The position numbers and the translations under genes were made by a program. DNA of 26,653 nucleotides from CAVPRW01 sp046727435 [NCBI: bacterium] (lineage in GTDB: Bacteria > Tectomicrobia > Entotheonellia > J063). The notes below the pieces were generated by a model. The model saw only the letters and a list, made by a program, of their open reading frames with translations. It searched no databases and was not told the origin of the DNA. The stretch lies in the NCBI GenBank assembly GCA_046727435.1, contig JBKPCR010000289.1, positions 1 to 26,653 of the forward strand. Reading direction: 5' to 3'. Of the stretch, positions 22,960 through 26,653 are shown in pieces (position 1 is the first letter of the stretch; each line of letters begins with the position of its first letter).

Positions 22960-25900
22960 ATGCGCCAACGATTTCCACACCAACAGATGATCGAAGCCAC
23001 CTCCAGACAATTGTTTAAGCGAGACCCTGTTAGCTGCCACATCTTACAGCGCGTCGCTATGATCGCAGGCAGCGCCACAGCGGCTTTGGGACTCGCGGTG
23101 ATGGCAGGGTGGCACCTCCATAACAAGACGCTACTGCAATTGCACCCCGGTTTCGCTCCTATGCAATACAATGCGGCGCTGAGCTTTGTGCTATGCGGCA
23201 CTGGATTGCTGGCGCTAACGCGTGGATGGTCACGTGTCGCGGCAGCCTGCAGCGCCGTGGCAACTGCGATAGGTCTGCTGACACTCAGCGAATATCTGTT
23301 CGGCATCAACTTCGGTATCGACCAATTCTTCATCAATGCCTATATCACCGTGCAAACCTCCCACCCCGGACGCATGGCACCCAATACGGCGGTATGCTTT
23401 ATGCTCGCTGGCGCGGCGCTCTGGGTGATGAGCGTGTCAGCTCGGCGTGAGCAGCTCTTCCTGATGACGGGGCCCTCCGGCGCGATCGTGTTAGCCTTGG
23501 GGCTGGTATCCAGTATTGGCTATTTTACTGGTTTAGAAACCTATAGTTGGGGATATTTCACCAGCATGGCCGTGCACACGGCGGTCGGGTGCATCATGCT
23601 GGGTGGTGGGCTGATCGCCTTCGCGTGGTGGGCCGGCGCCATGGCTCAGGCTTCCGCGCCACAACGCTTCGCAGCGCTGGTCGGCATCTGTGGTCTAACG
23701 GTCACGTTCTGTTTGTGGCAGGCGCTGATCGCCCATGAGCACGCATTAGTCAAGCGTACGAGCGAGCTTGTTGCGGTGAGCGTGCAAAACGAGATCATCG
23801 CCCAGCTCAAACCGCGAGTTCTCTCATTGCTGCACCTGGCTAAAAGCTGGGAGAGGTCGGGGAAGCCAGCCAGGGAGATGTGGGAGGCCGACGCACGGTT
23901 GTACGTCACGCATTATCCCGACATGCGCGCGATCGCATGGGTAGACCCCACCTTTCACGTGCGCTGGATCGCACCGCCCGAAAACTACGGAGGGACGCAG
24001 GATCAGCCTTGGGCATTTGAGGAGCGGCGACGCAGCGCCCTAGAACTGGCCCAGGGCAGTCGCCAAATCACCGCGACACGTACGCTCGAACTTTTATCAG
24101 GTGGTAAGGGGTTCCACATCCTCGTCCCCATCGTCCCTGATGCAAATTTCGAAGGTTTCATCGTCGGTATCTTTCGCCTGCAAGAATTGTTCGATGACAT
24201 CCTGGGAAATCAGGCCCTGCGCTATAACATTGCCGTATTTGAGGGTGGCGAAGAAATTTATGGCCGCTATCAGGCAGACCGACGCCATGAGCGTGAATGG
24301 GGCCAAGAGGCCGTCATCGGTTTCTACGGGGTCACCTGGCGGATGCAGATTTGGCCCACAGCGGCTTTGCTGGCGGATGAGCTTTCTTCCTTGCCGGAGT
24401 TCGGCTTAGTGGCTGGACTCATCACCTCAGGCTTGCTGGCCATAGCGGTGTATCTGGCCCAGACCGCGTGGCGCCGCGCCACCGAAGTCGCCTCTGCTAA
24501 TCAGGCACTGCAGCGCGAAATCAATGACCATACGCGTACAGGGGCCTCCCTCGCGGCACGCGTGCAGCAAATGGAAGCGGTGCGAGCGGTCACGCTGGAG
24601 ATCGGCCGTGAATTGGACCTCACCAGCCTGTTGAGTCTCATCATAGCGCGGGCCATCACCCTGCTGGAGGCCGCTCGAGCGGGAGCCATTTATCTCTGGG
24701 ATGAACAGGCACAGCTGCTGATCCCACAGGCCTGGCACAGTCGTGGCAACTGGATGCAAGATGTCCGCTTCGCTCTAGGAGAGGGAATCGTCGGTACGGT
24801 AGCCCAACAGCGGACGGGGCTCATCGTCAACGATTATCAACATTCCTCTTACAAACATTCGCCGTTCGCCGAGCTTTTTGGTGCTACCGCCATGATTGCC
24901 GAGCCCCTGATCTATCGCGATCGCCTCATCGGCGCCATCTCACTCGACAATCACGGATCAACAAAGCCATTCAGTGAAGAAGATCGCAGGCTCCTGACCC
25001 TGTTTGCGGCGCAGGCAGCGATCGCCATCCTGAATGCCAGGCTTTTTGCGGAGATACAGGACCGTACGACCCATCTGGCACAGCTCAGTACCGAACTGCA
25101 GAGTGAAATCGCCGAGCGCAGGCAGGCGGTGGAGCAGCTGCAACGCCAGCATGAGACTCTCTTTCAGAGCGAGAAACTGGCGGCGATGGGGTCTTTATTG
25201 GCCAGTGTCGCCCATGAGCTCAACAATCCACTGTCGGTCGTCACTATGCAGGCCGACCTGTTGAGCGATGAGATGAGCGACCAGGCTGGAACGGACCGGA
25301 TCAGGCTCATCAGCCAATCCGCCGAGCGTTGCGTGCATATTGTGCAGAACTTTCTCGCCTTCGCGCGTCAGACTCCACCTCAGCGTACCGACGTAGCACT
25401 TAATGCGGTCGTGGAAGAGGCGATGAAGCTCCTCACCTATACCTTACAGGTGGATGATGTCGATATCCAGCTGCACCTGGACGCTCACCTTCCGCCCCTC
25501 TGGGCTGATCCCCACCAACTGCACCAGGTCGTCGTCAATTTGGTGACCAACGCCCACCAGGCCCTGCGTGAGACCGCCCCACCGCGCCAGCTGACGCTTG
25601 TCACACGCTCCAACCCTTCTCGCACCCGCGTCTTCCTTGAAGTAACAGACACAGGTCCAGGTGTCCCATTGGAGCTGCAGAGACGCATCTTTGAACCCTT
25701 TTTCACGACCAAGGCTCCGGGCGTTGGAACCGGCTTAGGACTGCCCTTCTGTCAAGGCATTGTCGAGGGGCATGCAGGTTTACTCCGGCTCGAAAGCCAG
25801 CCGGGGCCGGGCGCCAGATTCGTTATTGAGCTGCCCGTGGAAGCGCGGCCAGCTCGCGCTTTACGACCTCAGGAGCCTGCGACCTCTGCTGTCGCGGCAG

Positions 25901-26265
25901 GCAAGGCGATTCTGATCGTTGATGATGAGGCTGGGATCATGAGTGCACTGGCATTCCTGCTGGGTCGGGACGGATATGTCGTGAACACGGCATCAAACGG
26001 GCGCTTAGCGTTGGAGAGGATAGAAGAGCGAGCCTACGACCTCATCCTCTGCGACTTGCGCATGCCTGAATTGGATGGGCCTGGACTGTATCGCGAGTTG
26101 GAGCAACGCGCTCCGGACCTCCTCAAGCGCATGATTTTTCTCACCGGCGATACCCTGAGCTCCGAGACCACCATCTTTCTCAAGAGCGCAGATATGCCTT
26201 ACCTCAGCAAGCCTTTTAGAGCTGCCGATGTCCGGCGAGCCGTGCAGCAGAAACTACAAACCTGA
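22960..26265 (+). CDS. Membrane hybrid histidine kinase (CHASE-like, GAF, HisKA, HATPase, REC)
   Basis: In this 1101-aa protein residues 25-260 hold about seven or eight membrane helices with the recurrent motif SHPGRMAPNTAVCFMLAG. Residues 265-480 form an extracytoplasmic CHASE-like sensor (WVDPTFHVRWIAPP), closed by a helix. A GAF domain spans about 545-690. A coiled coil leads into the H box SVAHELNNP with His752, then the N box (VVNLVTNAHQAL) and G boxes (DTGPGVP, GTGLGLPF). A C-terminal receiver (from about 980) has ILIVDDE and Asp1032 in CDLRMPELDG. It should autophosphorylate on His752 and pass phosphate to Asp1032, then to a partner not seen here. The signal sensed is unknown. Confidence 0.93.
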   Translation: MRQRFPHQQMIEATSRQLFKRDPVSCHILQRVAMIAGSATAALGLAVMAGWHLHNKTLLQLHPGFAPMQYNAALSFVLCGTGLLALTRGWSRVAAACSAVATAIGLLTLSEYLFGINFGIDQFFINAYITVQTSHPGRMAPNTAVCFMLAGAALWVMSVSARREQLFLMTGPSGAIVLALGLVSSIGYFTGLETYSWGYFTSMAVHTAVGCIMLGGGLIAFAWWAGAMAQASAPQRFAALVGICGLTVTFCLWQALIAHEHALVKRTSELVAVSVQNEIIAQLKPRVLSLLHLAKSWERSGKPAREMWEADARLYVTHYPDMRAIAWVDPTFHVRWIAPPENYGGTQDQPWAFEERRRSALELAQGSRQITATRTLELLSGGKGFHILVPIVPDANFEGFIVGIFRLQELFDDILGNQALRYNIAVFEGGEEIYGRYQADRRHEREWGQEAVIGFYGVTWRMQIWPTAALLADELSSLPEFGLVAGLITSGLLAIAVYLAQTAWRRATEVASANQALQREINDHTRTGASLAARVQQMEAVRAVTLEIGRELDLTSLLSLIIARAITLLEAARAGAIYLWDEQAQLLIPQAWHSRGNWMQDVRFALGEGIVGTVAQQRTGLIVNDYQHSSYKHSPFAELFGATAMIAEPLIYRDRLIGAISLDNHGSTKPFSEEDRRLLTLFAAQAAIAILNARLFAEIQDRTTHLAQLSTELQSEIAERRQAVEQLQRQHETLFQSEKLAAMGSLLASVAHELNNPLSVVTMQADLLSDEMSDQAGTDRIRLISQSAERCVHIVQNFLAFARQTPPQRTDVALNAVVEEAMKLLTYTLQVDDVDIQLHLDAHLPPLWADPHQLHQVVVNLVTNAHQALRETAPPRQLTLVTRSNPSRTRVFLEVTDTGPGVPLELQRRIFEPFFTTKAPGVGTGLGLPFCQGIVEGHAGLLRLESQPGPGARFVIELPVEARPARALRPQEPATSAVAAGKAILIVDDEAGIMSALAFLLGRDGYVVNTASNGRLALERIEERAYDLILCDLRMPELDGPGLYRELEQRAPDLLKRMIFLTGDTLSSETTIFLKSADMPYLSKPFRAADVRRAVQQKLQT

Positions 26266-26327
26266 AATGGACTAGTGAAGCGTCTCTGTGCAGACTAATG
26301 ATTTTCCCGTCCCAATTCTCCGCCTCC

Positions 26328-26490
26328 CTACCGCTGTGTGACGATCTCCACCCATCGGTTCTGCTGTCGTCCGGCCTCAGTGTTGTTAGAGGCTATCCCT
26401 CCTGACGCTGTCGCTGACAGTCTCATACTTCTGCAAGGACATGACCAAGCTCACTAATCCCTGCTCCTGCTACCCGTTCATCACGATGCG
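26328..26490 (-). pseudogene. OmpA-family C-terminal domain, remnant
   Basis: On the minus strand a frame ends GIASNNTEAGRQQNRWVEIV-x(3)-stop (stop at 26328-26330). 'V-A-S-N-x-T-x-x-G-R-Q-x-N-R-R-V-E-I-V' is the hallmark end of OmpA/MotB peptidoglycan-binding domains; the second Arg is Trp here. Upstream residues continue in another frame (QEQGLVSLVMSLQKYET), so at least one frameshift is present. The N-terminal part is gone. Confidence 0.6.
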
Positions 26491-26536
26491 CTGACGCAGT
26501 GCTCTTGACGGCACGGCTTGCCAAGAGACATCGCTC

Positions 26537-26653
26537 TCAGATACGTCCTAAGAGCGCAAGGATTAGGACGATCACTAGAATCGCGCCGAGCAGGCCGCCT
26601 GGATAGTATCCCCAGCCCGAGCTATAAGGCCAGGTGGGAAGGGCACCGATCAG
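26537..26653 (-). CDS. DUF3309 family small membrane protein, partial
   Basis: The window edge cuts the 5' end. The visible 38 residues begin LIGALPTWPYSSGWGYYPGG and end in a hydrophobic helix with LLGRI-stop. 'L-G-A-L-P-x-W-P-(Y/H)-S-x-x-W-G-Y-x-P' is diagnostic for DUF3309, proteins of about 50 aa with unknown function. About 10-15 residues should lie beyond the edge. Confidence 0.85.
   Translation of the reverse strand: MIGALPTWPYSSGWGYYPGGLLGAILVIVLILALLGRI

Overview
The window (26.7 kb, GC-rich) looks like an accessory, heavily rearranged stretch of a chromosome from a Gram-negative, respiring bacterium. The outer-envelope protein RlpA with a SPOR domain, a CtaG/cytochrome c module and a large membrane hybrid kinase all fit this. 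Proteobacteria or Nitrospirota are plausible, but the sequence alone does not fix the phylum.

Layout, left to right. Positions 1-2000 hold a DUF4238 gene, the tail of a tyrosine recombinase and a serine resolvase with a resolvase-site-like set of inverted repeats, all on the minus strand. Positions 2280-4835 hold minus-strand genes (a small hypothetical protein, a SAM methyltransferase, and a periplasmic substrate-binding protein). They are separated by two imperfect palindromes with the boxes and extrahelical bases of integron attC sites. The cassette ends match their own attC boxes, so this is read as an integron gene-cassette run with no integrase in view. Positions 5040-7600 are an IS91-type unit: three inverted repeats, a frameshifted tyrosine recombinase and an IS91-family transposase with altered catalytic positions. 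Positions 7770-11017 are a two-gene operon, a 152-aa companion plus a 920-aa membrane NACHT (STAND) ATPase. It is the best candidate for a conflict or anti-phage system here. A perfect hairpin sits between the two genes.

From 11.2 kb on the content is respiration and stress: a CtaG-cytochrome c fusion broken by one base, a membrane-anchored SDR, a zinc alcohol dehydrogenase, an isochorismatase-fold protein without the nucleophilic Cys, DNA topoisomerase IB, a duplicated DUF6766 membrane protein, RlpA, a DUF1232 protein, a 1101-aa hybrid histidine kinase and, at the right edge, a partial DUF3309 gene. The long gaps between them hold decayed ends of genes: LigD polymerase, Tn3 transposase, Mrr endonuclease, a response regulator, OmpA and others. 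The LigD remnant together with TopoIB, ADH and SDR suggests a former DNA-repair/stress island eroded by mobile elements.

No rRNA, tRNA or CRISPR array was seen.
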